Assembly: GCA_048013815.1 (NCBI GenBank) | Contig: CM106586.1 | Coordinates: forward strand, 22,382,001 to 22,446,000 | Source: Setoptus koraiensis | Taxonomy: Eukaryota; Arthropoda | Direction: 5' to 3' | DNA: 64,000 nucleotides | Shown: positions 38,725 through 48,919 of the stretch, piece after piece | Layout: each line of letters begins with the position of its first letter | How positions within the stretch are numbered: position 1 is the stretch's first letter | Translations under genes and position numbers: made by a program | Notes under the pieces: model-generated | What the model was told of the DNA's origin: nothing | The model's database searches: none | What the model saw: the letters and a program-made list of their open reading frames with translations, nothing else

Positions 38725-40425
38725 TTAATGACTGTTGTCGCGACCCTCACCAGGTTCAAGCGGGCAATCCGTTTTAGCAGTGTCATCTTGAGCATCATCA
38801 GTAACAGTAACAGTGACAGAAGCTGTAGCGGTGGTGGTGGTGTCAGTGGTGGCATTGGCGGAGCTCGCTGTTGTTGGTGTTGATGCTGTCGTAGCTGACG
38901 CTGATGAGCTAGTTTGGGCTTGGACAATTGGCTGATTTGTTGGCTGATTTGACCTAATAATGCTTTGTTTCAAAGAAGTTTTTGTCATTAAATCTTTAGT
39001 CTTTTGGGTAAGCTCATCCAATATCGATTTTAGACTGGCTCTCTCTTTTTCTTCTGTGGAACTTTCAATCTTTTTTATTAGTATCTTTTGTTGATGGATT
39101 AAATTAGTCAAGAGGTCGCTCTGCTTCCTTTGAATCTCAACTCCTTGTTTTTGCACCTTCTTTTTGTTGTTACTGGCATTATTGATGTCCTGCTGTTGCT
39201 TGTTATGCAGATTCAGCTCCCTCCTGGACTTTATAGGCGGTTTGTTGGCAGCAAAGGTGGATGCTAAATTAAGACCATCAGGGTCGTTGGGCGCTTGTTT
39301 TGCGGGTGGTTCATCATTTAGGTTGTCGTCATCGTCATCGTCATCTAACTTGCTATTGTCATCATTGGCATCATTATTTGTTGTTTGATTATTGTTCGAT
39401 TTTGTTGATGAGGTATTCTTGCCTGTACTCGCTGACTTGGCTCCTAATCTCATCAAAACAGATCTCTTTTTACCAGCTCTATTGATTTGTTGCTGCTGTT
39501 GGTGCTGCTGTTGTATGGACTGATGATGCGCCTTCTTATTGGTGGTGTGTTCAATAGTGGACTTACTATTATTTTTGATAGTCTCATCTTCGTTAATATC
39601 TGTATTAAAGGACCTCTTAGAGCTATTGTTGTCATGCATGTGTTCATGATTTGCGTTTGAGAGATCCGATTTGAAGTGCCAATGGACACGAATAAAACGA
39701 TTATTAAATACAGCCTCTGGTGACCTGTAAGCGGCTATAGCTTCATGAGGACTAGAATATTGTATCAGCGCTCCTTCTGGATCACCTTCATAATTTACTT
39801 GTATATTAACAACAGTGCCAAATTTTGAGAAATGTTCATTCAAATCTTTGATAGTGTTCTGGTGTTGGGGTATACGTTTAACCTCTAATTTACATTTGTC
39901 AGTATTTTGTTGGGTTGAATTGTTATTATTATTATTGGAATGTCTATGATGTGTGTTAGAGCCCGAATGTCTATAATTGATTCCACTACTATTGTGATTA
40001 TGATTACTATTGTTATTATGATTATGGTTATGATTTTGATGTTGTTGATGATTATTGTTGTTAGTATTATTACTACTCCCACTGTTACTATTGTTATGGT
40101 GACGATTGTTATTATGATGATTCTGAGAAAGGCCACCATCACTATTGTTTCTGTGTTGTCCCGACGACGAGAATCCCGATGAACCGAGGCGCTTTTTCAT
40201 CCCAGATCTCGTGTTCATGCCTTTGTTGCTCCGAGATTGATGAGTTGTTGATATGGTGGTAGTTGAGCCCGTTGTTGCAGTTGTGGAAACCGTTGATGTT
40301 AGTATGAGGCCCGCATTCACTCCGTCTAAAACAACTGGATTTGTTCCATGACTATATTGGCACGTCTCACCATAGACACAAAATCCTTGCTCCTCATAAT
40401 CTCTACACGGCTTATTTTTCTCCAT
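38725..40425 (-). CDS. RBM26/RBM27 (swm)-like CCCH zinc-finger and RRM protein
   Basis: 566 aa, single exon, ATG 40425. It starts almost directly with a CCCH finger (C7, C16, C22, H26: C-x8-C-x5-C-x3-H). An Asn/His/Ser-rich linker follows, then an RRM (about 178-250) with the RBM26-type sequence L-N-E-H-F-S-K-F-G-T-V-V-N and G-D-P-E-G-A-L-I-Q, and a coiled coil near 430-490 (I-Q-R-K-Q-S-D-L-L). RBM26/27 and fly swm act in nuclear RNA export and exosome targeting of polyadenylated RNA. Human RBM26 is about 1000 aa; the N-terminal PWI-like domain and second RRM are absent here. An upstream exon cannot be excluded, but no strong acceptor precedes the ATG. Confidence 0.85.
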   Translation of the reverse strand: MEKNKPCRDYEEQGFCVYGETCQYSHGTNPVVLDGVNAGLILTSTVSTTATTGSTTTISTTHQSRSNKGMNTRSGMKKRLGSSGFSSSGQHRNNSDGGLSQNHHNNNRHHNNSNSGSSNNTNNNNHQQHQNHNHNHNNNSNHNHNSSGINYRHSGSNTHHRHSNNNNNNSTQQNTDKCKLEVKRIPQHQNTIKDLNEHFSKFGTVVNIQVNYEGDPEGALIQYSSPHEAIAAYRSPEAVFNNRFIRVHWHFKSDLSNANHEHMHDNNSSKRSFNTDINEDETIKNNSKSTIEHTTNKKAHHQSIQQQHQQQQQINRAGKKRSVLMRLGAKSASTGKNTSSTKSNNNQTTNNDANDDNSKLDDDDDDDNLNDEPPAKQAPNDPDGLNLASTFAANKPPIKSRRELNLHNKQQQDINNASNNKKKVQKQGVEIQRKQSDLLTNLIHQQKILIKKIESSTEEKERASLKSILDELTQKTKDLMTKTSLKQSIIRSNQPTNQPIVQAQTSSSASATTASTPTTASSANATTDTTTTATASVTVTVTDDAQDDTAKTDCPLEPGEGRDNSH

Positions 40426-41291
40426 TAATTAACCTTGGTGGTTTGTGGTTGGCAATTAAATGAGGATGTTTTAATAACGTAACTATATTGATATCTTTGT
40501 GTCTGTTTGTAGGTGTGTTTGTTTTATTGTTTGTTTGGTTGCTTGTTTGTGTGTGCAAACTAGCAACAATTTTATAATAAGAATTTATTTATAAGAGCCA
40601 ATTTGTTCCTGAATTATCCTTTTATTATTTCTAATAGTAATATTATTGTTAATATTGTATTGGAAATGTGGTAATCCGATATGAACCAGAGTGACGTCAA
40701 CGTCGGCATGAATTATTGAGATAAGAGACGAAATAGTTTTTATTCTTATTATTATTGCATTATAATTGAATGTTAATTCATTTTACATGCGATATAGTAT
40801 AGATGTTTGATGGTATGATTTGTTACAGAAGCTGTCGTCAGAATGTGCCATTATTGTTATTTTTCGCCTCAAATAAAATGTGCGTTTGAGCGTCTTGCCC
40901 AGATAGATATGACGCTAACAGATGGCGCAATTCAGACTGGGGCGCGTAATTCAAAGTAACAAAAAAGTTTTCCGTTGTTTCATTTATTGATATACATGTA
41001 TTTTTTTTACGTTTTCGCAATCTTGATCAGGGATCGCAATTGTATTTCGAAAGAATAATAAAATTTATTTTTGATCAATAAATACATATTGTATTTTTGA
41101 GTGGCTTTAACGTTGTATCACAACTCTGTCAACACGATGATAATCTGAAAAGAATCATGTTGTAAGCGCTTGATTCTTCAAATAAGAAAAACTTAATAAT
41201 CCGCGAGGAAAAGGTGCCAAGGGAGGCACTAAATCTCATGTTCTCTCAACTTTTGTTTCTTGTTAACGATTGCGATCAAATCCCATTGAAT
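40426..41291. other. Intergenic stretch
   Basis: 866 AT-rich bases between two minus-strand genes: promoter of the RBM26-like gene and 3' UTR of the acyltransferase. A 60-codon frame (41020-40838) looks random. Confidence 0.4.
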
Positions 41292-42515
41292 CTAGATAAG
41301 CTCAATTTGTCTGTCAAATTTATCACACAGATCCGAGTTTGACTTGTATAATTTCATCACTGCTTCCAGATATTGAGCATGTAATTCATCAATCTGCTCT
41401 TGGGTTGGTTTTTCACACTTAATCACATGAAGAGGGTCACCCATAGCCACTGTGATGGTTCGCTTGTAAGGGATAAGGCCTGTCCATTTGGAATTGAACA
41501 AACTTCTACCATAATAGCATGGGTGCTTGAAACCGAATATTTTGTAGAAATTGTCCCTCAATTTTCTCAGAAAAGAATTCTTTTCAAGTTCGATTGTATG
41601 GAAAACGCTATTCTCACCAAAAGCGATACAAGGTACAATATGTGCGCCATGTTGGAGAGCCTTTTTAGCGAAACCTTTCCTACTCGCGACGACTATTTTC
41701 AATATCTCGCTATCTGATAGATCCATTTCATGGAGGCCTCCAACAACCAACGCCAACAACTGTCCTTTTTTACCACTACCGGAAAGTAGATAGTCTATGC
41801 TCTTTGAGTTGACGGAACAATCACCACGAGCCGTAAATATCTCTTTCATTACAGGCATCAAGAATGAGGTTTCGTGCACCAAAAATTTGCTTGTGATACC
41901 TGGAAATCGTTCACTAATATGAAGTGCGTCAGTTGCAAAGCCACCAACACACCCAAATGCTGATACGGCGTGTGGATGATAAATCAATAAATAATTTTCA
42001 TTTTTGTCCAAATGAAAGTTTTTCGAATATCTCATTTTCATAGGAAAGTAATTGGCTATTCGTTTATAGAATCTGGATTCATAAACGAATTTCCATCGTC
42101 TGCCACCTCGATTGCAAGTGTTTCTATCGTAGAAGAGCCAACTAGCATAGATGATAGTCAAATAGTAGTACTTGGTGAATAATAATACAATTAGCGTAAG
42201 CATAGTAACAGCCACAGCAGGTAACAAGTAAGAATAGATGGACGTGCATATGAAGTCCAGCACCTTGTTCTCTTTCAGAGGCGACTTTGGCTTGAAGTTT
42301 TCAGCCTCAGAATATAGCGAAGCTCCAGACTGAAATTGTCTCTCTTCCTCTGATGTGGTTGCTGCTGCAGCTATGCTGTTGTCCATCGTTTGATTATTAT
42401 TTTCAGCTATATTGTTATGATTTTTGTAACCTTTCCAATTGTTGTTTGAAACACTAGCGCTGGTGGAGCTTTTGTCAGACTTGGATGCAGTTAGTTGATT
42501 TTGCGCGTTAGCCAT
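41292..42515 (-). CDS. DGAT2-family acyltransferase with HPHA in place of HPHG
   Basis: 407 aa, single exon. A disordered Asn/Ser-rich N-terminus (1-80) is followed by a membrane hairpin region (about 88-130: Y-L-L-P-A-V-A-V ... I-I-Y-A-S-W-L-F-Y-D) and a DGAT2/MOGAT-type catalytic domain. The active-site box reads H180-P-H-A183 where the family has HPHG. The usual GGAxEAL reads G-G-L-H-E-M, while R-K-G-F-A-K-K-A-L and the C-terminal P-T-Q-E-Q-I-D-E-L-H-A-Q-Y are typical. DGAT2 enzymes make triacylglycerol from diacylglycerol and acyl-CoA at the ER and lipid droplets; relatives use monoacylglycerol or wax alcohols. The catalytic histidine is kept, so activity is possible, but substrate choice is unknown. 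Confidence 0.85.
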   Translation of the reverse strand: MANAQNQLTASKSDKSSTSASVSNNNWKGYKNHNNIAENNNQTMDNSIAAAATTSEEERQFQSGASLYSEAENFKPKSPLKENKVLDFICTSIYSYLLPAVAVTMLTLIVLLFTKYYYLTIIYASWLFYDRNTCNRGGRRWKFVYESRFYKRIANYFPMKMRYSKNFHLDKNENYLLIYHPHAVSAFGCVGGFATDALHISERFPGITSKFLVHETSFLMPVMKEIFTARGDCSVNSKSIDYLLSGSGKKGQLLALVVGGLHEMDLSDSEILKIVVASRKGFAKKALQHGAHIVPCIAFGENSVFHTIELEKNSFLRKLRDNFYKIFGFKHPCYYGRSLFNSKWTGLIPYKRTITVAMGDPLHVIKCEKPTQEQIDELHAQYLEAVMKLYKSNSDLCDKFDRQIELI

Positions 42516-44984
42516 TTTGAGTTCGACCGTGAATAATCCTGTGATCCTATTTCTGGTGGGATAATTGTAGTTTTAGATGAACGAATTAGATAATTGGTTC
42601 TAGATTGGTTATTGAGTGCAATTGTAGTTTGAGTGCAATTGTCATATGAGCAAGCTGGAAGCTAAATGCAGGTGTCAATAGATATGCATTGATCGGATGG
42701 CCAAAACGCTACTGCTGGGATGGTTGCAGCTTCCACGATCATCCAACTATATCCGAGTATCTGACATTTAATGTGCCCTGACTGAACTAGCTATTTCGAC
42801 TAGCTATCATTCACTAGCTAAACACTTTCACTGGTACTGTCACAGGTGTGCAAAACAGGTTAGTTGCGCAATATGAGATAGAGCGATTTTTTCAAAATTC
42901 ACGGAGCCTCATAAATAATGACAGTAGGGCGTCAGAGCGTTGGCTTACGTAATAGTCGTTTGGATATTTAGGCGCACATACGCTGTAGTACAGTTACAAC
43001 TCGTTAGTTAGCGGCAACTGCTGGGACTAGAAGGATTGTGCGTGTGTGTGTGTGTGTGTGCCTAGCTAACAGTGCTGCTGCTGCCGCTGCTGCTGTCATA
43101 GTGGAATGTTGCGTCGTGCTGAACGCTAAGCTACTACTACTACTACTTCTACTACTGCGACTGCCTGAAAGTTTGGCTCGATTGTCTAGCCTGATACCTA
43201 GATAGAATCAATAACTAAAACATTGAGCCAGCGTAGAGCTGGAATTTAAACTTGCGGCGTTCACTGCGTGGTTCAGAGCGATCAAGTGAGACAAAACTTC
43301 TTACTTTATCTTTGGCCTGCCAGTGTTACGCAATGCTATGGCAGAGAATATCACGCGGATGATTACTAGCGATGATCACTTTGGAGCCTGTGTATCGCTG
43401 CGAGAGACTCTCAGAGCGAACTACTAACTAGAGAGAGAACTACCTACTAACTATTATTGTTTGGCAATCCACTGAAATCCAATATCTCCTCCCAAATGAT
43501 ATCTGTCGGCTGCTAGTGGTTGGTGCTGCTGCTGCTGTTGTTTAAAGTTTTGCCTCCATTTTGTCGATATTATATTCACCTTGGCCAATCTAATCTCTTG
43601 ATGTCTTCTCCTGTTGTGCGTCTCGTAGTAGATGTTTGCTAAAATCTCTCTAATCATCTTATCAACAATAAAACGAGGAAATAATGATGATTATTTGTCA
43701 CAATTCATCACAGTCTTGAATTGTAACACACAACAATTGATCCTCTTTGTGAGTGCGGGTGTGCGTGAATGCCAGCGCGAATAAGCGAACAAGCGAAAGA
43801 GTTACTATGCAATATACAGTACAGTCAACTACGCCAGACTACGTAAAGTGCAAGCGAACAACAAGCTGTGGAAGAAGAAGAATAGGAGAAACTATTGCCA
43901 GCCATTTCAGCGGCAAACTGTCCGTCTGTTTGCGCATATTGTGCATTGTGTGTGCACCGAGTGCAGTCCGGCACACACACCAACCAAGCCGAGCTGCGAC
44001 TTACACAATGCAAAGCGGCTTGTGCAGGCGCAACTTGCCAGCTCCCCCCCCCCTCTCTGTCCTAGTTTCGTCCGACCAATGCGAATACTATTCGCCGCCG
44101 AAAAGTTCTCTCTTCTACAGTACTAGTATCGAGTGCATGTACAATAATGTATAATTGTTCCACTTTCACCCCGCTGCCCGCTACCGCACTTGCACTGGTT
44201 GCTGAACTCGTTGCTGGTGGCCTATAGTACCGGCATGCCGCCCCCCCACTCCACCGGCACCCCCGACGGCGCTCGAGCAGCTTGTTGACGATTGCGAGTC
44301 GCCCCACACCAACTCCACTTCCTGCACCGTACACTGGACCAGCGAACCGCTGGTCCAGCGCGCCTGATGCGCACTCAACAGTTCTCCGTGCAATCGCACT
44401 GGCAGCCCCTTTAGCAGCCGCCCCATAACGACTGCATCAGCCAATTAGCAGGCCATTTGTGTCGAATTGTTGCAATCAAGCCGTCGGGCAGATGGGCACA
44501 GCCATCGAACAACCAGCGCATTATATCACCAGCATTATATCACACTCAGGCATGCATCTCCAGTTGCCAACGGCCGCTCGCCCAACAGTGTGTCAGTGTG
44601 CTGTGGACAAGAGTGCGTCGTTACTCTGCCAAGCTGTAGCTCTACCAAAGGGCACAAGTTCGATTAGCGAATTTCTGCGCGCCGACACAACAAAAGCTGC
44701 GCTGTTGCCACTACCGCCCCCACCAACTACACAACCAGCGCAATCTAGCCTTCACGTCTGGACATTAAACTGGACAGGCTGCGCCGTCTAACTATTCAAA
44801 ATGTCCGACTTCTCGGGCGAGTAAAAGTGAAATCAAAAATGCAAGCGAACCTGTTCCCAATACCTGAGTGCATGATTATCTGTTTATTGTTGTACAACCA
44901 CCAGTTGTACGGCACTAATGAATAATGTTGAAGTTCCCAGCTTGCCGTTCATTATCTCGCCGGCTCTCTGACGACTCAATGACT

Positions 44985-45018
<34 letters not shown>

Positions 45019-45687
45019 TGAACCCAACCTGGCGGCCGCACACTCTAGTGCCAATTAAACCAACGAGCTAACGAAACCAGCTTGCGTTGTTTGCAAATAG
45101 AACCGTTAATTAGCTACAAACAGCAAAACAAGTCTAATGAACAATTGTAAGTCAACCTGTATCGTGAGTGCAAGAAATACGTTAGCAATCGTATCATCAA
45201 ATGAAACTATCATTCATTGAAAACTAAATGGAGATAAGCGTTTGAGATTCTTTCGCAAACGATATTCTTCGAATCAAACGAATTTTAACAAGTGCGCTCA
45301 CGCAGTATCTAAATGAAGGTCGCTTTGTCACTCACTGTCACGTTCTGTCGCAACCAAATGCATATGCAAACAAAGATTTATAGCTTGGTTTATAACCATA
45401 GGACGTGTGCAGCATAAAGTTTATTTACAGATTTATGACAGCCTCCTTCTCTCGCTTTTTTTATCTTTCCCTTTGTAGAGACGCTGTCAATAGTGATTTT
45501 AGCGTTGCTGATGACAGCAAGAGAGATGTCATCGTATGCATGCGGCGCCCTCGAATTCTCCTTCGATCAATTTGAATCTTGATTATCCTAATCTCTTTGT
45601 TTCTTGTTATGCTCAATATCATCTTACAGACAGAATGGAAAATAGGCTTGTTGATTAATAGCCTCACATAAGATTTGTGTGTGTTGA
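42516..45687. other. Gene-poor region, one candidate short frame and simple repeats
   Basis: 3.2 kb. It contains GT tracts (about 43041-43060, 44989-45014), a CTA/CTG-rich patch (43075-43160), a GC-rich patch (44170-44450) with a perfect 11-bp hairpin (44334-44358), and overlapping frames of 60-130 codons on both strands with no recognisable domain. Confidence 0.4.
43454..43657 (-). CDS. Candidate micro-protein frame, 67 aa
   Basis: ATG 43657 to TAA 43454. Basic, with N-R-R-R-H-Q-E-I-R-L-A-K and a short Q run, ending G-F-Q-W-I-A-K-Q. The composition is more protein-like than neighbouring frames, but there is no known motif and no conservation evidence. Confidence 0.2.
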   Translation of the reverse strand: MIREILANIYYETHNRRRHQEIRLAKVNIISTKWRQNFKQQQQQHQPLAADRYHLGGDIGFQWIAKQ

Positions 45688-47196
45688 TTACAATTTGATT
45701 GTCTGGTCTCGGACCAACCTAACTTTTCCAACCCAAGATTTCTAATTAAGTACAAAAGGTGTATTTTTATATCATGACACATTGAAGGAAGAACGAGAGG
45801 ATATTATTAGTTTTTTTGTGTTTGAACTTACAAGCTAGAGGTTAGATTAGTGTGTGCAGATAGAATGAAAATTGTCACCACTGTAAAATATTAAGCCACA
45901 ATTGCGCAATGACCTCGCTCGATGAAGTCACATCAAGGAAATTCTCTATTGTAAAAATGTTTCAAGTTTTCATTCTTTTGACAATCAGGTTTTCCTAATT
46001 ATATTACTTACATAGTCAGCCGGGTTCTTGTCACCAAATTCCGTCAGGCCAACTGGTATGGGCAAAAATCTGTGATCTATCAGGTCTCTAGATGGTTCAT
46101 AGTCTATGTATTTGCAATCGCCAGCAGCATAGTATGACACTACAGCCAGATAGTTCTTCCTTGAATTGACTAAATCATTGCTATAACCGTGTATCAAACC
46201 TGGACTATAGAATAGTGTTTGACCGGGTTTCAGATTGATATATTTTGATTGTTTCGCAGATTCTACCATAGCTTTCATGTCGACGGGGGCAGACTCAAAC
46301 ATTTCATTCATTTTGTCATTGCTGCCACTTGATGTTGTCGTACTAATGGTGCACTGACCAACACGATGTGTGCCTGGCACCACTAATAGAACTTGTTCAA
46401 TTGGCTCTAATGCTGTTATTGCACATACTATTTTGTCGATTGGTCTAAATGGAAGATACATCCAATCTCGATATAAGAATTGGTAGCCACTGTTTTCAAA
46501 AGTGGCCGCTTTTGCTTGTTTGCTCGTTGCCAATTCACTTTGATTTGTTTGATCATTTATTGAGGCTGCCAATAGTGTTGCGGATGGTTGTTGCTGCTGG
46601 TTATTATTGCTACTCCAATAATTGTCATAGGCATCGACAGTTTTCTTATTGCTCTCTCTAGAGTCTTTGTTGTTTCCTGTTGCTTGTATTCTATTGGTTG
46701 TTTGGGTCTGGTAATCACGATTTGAATCGGCTTGTTGCACTTTGAATGTATCGACAAGACTTGTGGTCATTAATAGGATTTGTTCGTCTGTGAAACATCC
46801 TACATAATTTAATAGACTGGATGATGCAACAAATTTATTTAGTAATTTCGTATCAATTAAATTTGTGGTCAATTCTGACGGTTGCGCATTGTCCCGCCAA
46901 TATTCATTGTATTGATCTCGAACTGCTTGAACAAGTTTCGGCGACACTGCTTTATCAATCACAATGTAACCATGTGATTCATATAAATTTCTTTGACTAG
47001 TTGTTAAAGGATTCAATTGACCAGGTATGCTCTCTCGTGTGAATCGATATTTTTTAGGCCAAAATTTTCTTGGGTCAAGTCCGATAACTTTGAGATAGTC
47101 CGGTACTTGAGTGCTGTCTTCTTTTCTGATTTCCTTCCCTGTTAATTGAACATCTTCTTTCGACTCGTTGCCACCATTATCTATCACTGTATCCAT
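45688..47196 (-). CDS. Phytanoyl-CoA dioxygenase (PHYH)-like protein with altered iron site
   Basis: Two exons: 47196-46012 and 45741-45688, phase 0 (GACTAT|GTAAGT ... CTTAATTAG|AAA). The small last exon encodes K-S-W-V-G-K-V-R-L-V-R-D, matching the PHYH end W-M-F-R-A-R-L-V-K-G. 412 aa. The fold matches PHYH: Y-V-G-C-F-T, F-R-P-x-D-x-I-V-C-A, V-P-G-T-H, G-L-I-H-G. The iron facial triad of human PHYH is H175-x-D177 and H264. Here the first histidine is Tyr (Y242-R-D244), while H336 and the 2-oxoglutarate arginine (R346) remain. A low-complexity insert (about 151-238) precedes it. No PTS2 or canonical PTS1 is seen. PHYH alpha-hydroxylates branched acyl-CoAs in peroxisomes; this copy may be inactive or changed in chemistry. 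Confidence 0.85.
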
Positions 47197-48719
47197 TGTT
47201 TATTGCTGATCTCCTATGTTATACTATACGAATATTATTGTGTTTGTTTGTTATGTAACTTGTTTATTCTGTTCCTATTAAATTCTACTTGTTGACATAT
47301 GTTATGTTATACTGGTATAATTACGCATACATCACAGATATGACAATGTCTTCTTCTTTTTCTTCGCTGTAAAATTTCAATCTTGCTTTTTCTTTCTCCT
47401 AGGCAATTCTTTTCACTCTTTCCTCAAAGAATCAACAAACTTTGTGTGACAAACATTTCTCTGAAGAGCAGTGGTCTAGTCTCCAAAAAACTTGGCTGAA
47501 GGCTTGCAACACGCTAGTTAGCGCTCTAAGACCATCTTGATAAATATGTTCAGAGTAAAAGTTATGTCTAGTGGCTTGTTTTCGCTGATAGACTCAGAGA
47601 CTAACTGATAGTACATTAGAATTGATATGCGTTAGGTAAGGTAAGGCAAGACAAGGTGAAGTGAGGGAAAACAAGTTTGAGAGAGACGAAACCTCCAGCA
47701 AACCAGCAAGCAAACTATATTATTTTAGCCATTATTATTGTATACTGTTGTGTTTCCATTTGGTGGTAGATAGGAAAAGGATGATACATATGCAATTGAT
47801 CATGACTTGATTAACGTTAGGTAGCTTCCACTTCGTAGATTAGTCCTTAAGTAGGCAGGCAGTCAGCCAACCAGTAAGTATTACGCGAAGATTGTTACAA
47901 CAACTCCCTTGTGGTTTGCTTGACTGACTTCACATTAGTGAGAGAAAAAACGAGTTTAGGAGGCTAGTAACTAACGCCGACGAAAGTAACAACAATAATG
48001 ACAACAGCAACAATTTAAAACTCCTCTCAGGTAAGTCTGTTGCTGTTGTAAACAAAACAAGGTGTAGCTTCGAATAGAAAGAGGTGACGAGCCTTCGGCC
48101 GATACTACACAGCTTATAGATTCCAGCCATAATGTATAGCGCTGATATAATATCCATTATAGACGGCTCTACCCAAAACCAAGTATTAATAGTTGGTATT
48201 GTTATACTGAGCACGAGCTAATGTAATGGCTAAGCTAAATTAGCATACAGTAGAATAGAGAGTTCTCGTCTAATGTTTGTTGAAACGATATTACGAAGGA
48301 CCGCCATTGAGCTGAAAAAGATGGTGATACAACTAGTATAGACGACCATGTAACTGAGATTGGCAGAATCGATGCCAGTACATAGTGAGTGCGAACAAAA
48401 AACGTTCATGATACGACTTTCTAAGACTAGCCGAGCTATCTGTTATACTAGCCTTAGGATGAAGGCCACATAGAGATAGTCAGCTACATTTATATGAAAG
48501 TGTACGTGTGTTGCGAATGAGGCGGAGATACTATCATATGCTTGTTGTTCTTGAGCAACTACTAAGATTGTTCGAAATTTATTATTGTTTGGAAGTACAG
48601 ATGTTGTTCGGAACATCAACCAATCCGGGTATAATAGCACAAAGCCTACAATATGTGCGCATTCGTGAATCAGAAATTTAATTATTCTATCTAATTTATC
48701 TAAGTCCTGATTAGCTTGA
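47197..48719. other. Intergenic stretch PHYH-like / EXOSC10
   Basis: 1.5 kb. It holds the PHYH promoter side and the EXOSC10 3' side, with an overlapping frame at 48443-48919 listed separately. A 94-codon minus frame (48214-47930) starts at a non-ATG codon and is not supported. Confidence 0.4.
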
Positions 48720-48919
48720 TTAGTTCGACTGCTTCTGTTGTTGACTTGTTGAAACATATCGAGTAAATGGACTTGTGAATTGTGACTGGAAAGATTCAAA
48801 CTTACGACTGTCGTTGTGCGTTTGATTTCCTGATGATCGCTCGAAGCGTTGATTGTTTGCAGGGCGTGAATTTCCGCGCTGTTGATGCCGTGGATAACCT
48901 CTGCCACGATTTGAATCAC
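48443..48919 (-). CDS. Candidate frame overlapping the EXOSC10 3' end
   Basis: 158 codons on the same strand as EXOSC10 but in another frame, sharing about 200 bp with its last exon. The non-overlapping part reads protein-like and holds I-H-E-C-A-H-I-V-G-F, an HExxHxxGF string like the metzincin zinc site, though no third ligand at the usual spacing follows. An internal ATG near 48755 would give about 103 aa. It could be a downstream cistron or chance. Confidence 0.25.
   Translation of the reverse strand: MIQIVAEVIHGINSAEIHALQTINASSDHQEIKRTTTVVSLNLSSHNSQVHLLDMFQQVNNRSSRTNQANQDLDKLDRIIKFLIHECAHIVGFVLLYPDWLMFRTTSVLPNNNKFRTILVVAQEQQAYDSISASFATHVHFHINVADYLYVAFILRLV

Noticed and set aside
43075-43165. 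CTG/CTA-rich stretch considered as a coding repeat
   Set aside because: Short, interrupted and without a frame of useful length.
44062-44444. Overlapping 87-133 codon frames in the GC-rich patch
   Set aside because: Open in several frames on both strands at once, typical of GC-rich sequence; no domain or splice context.
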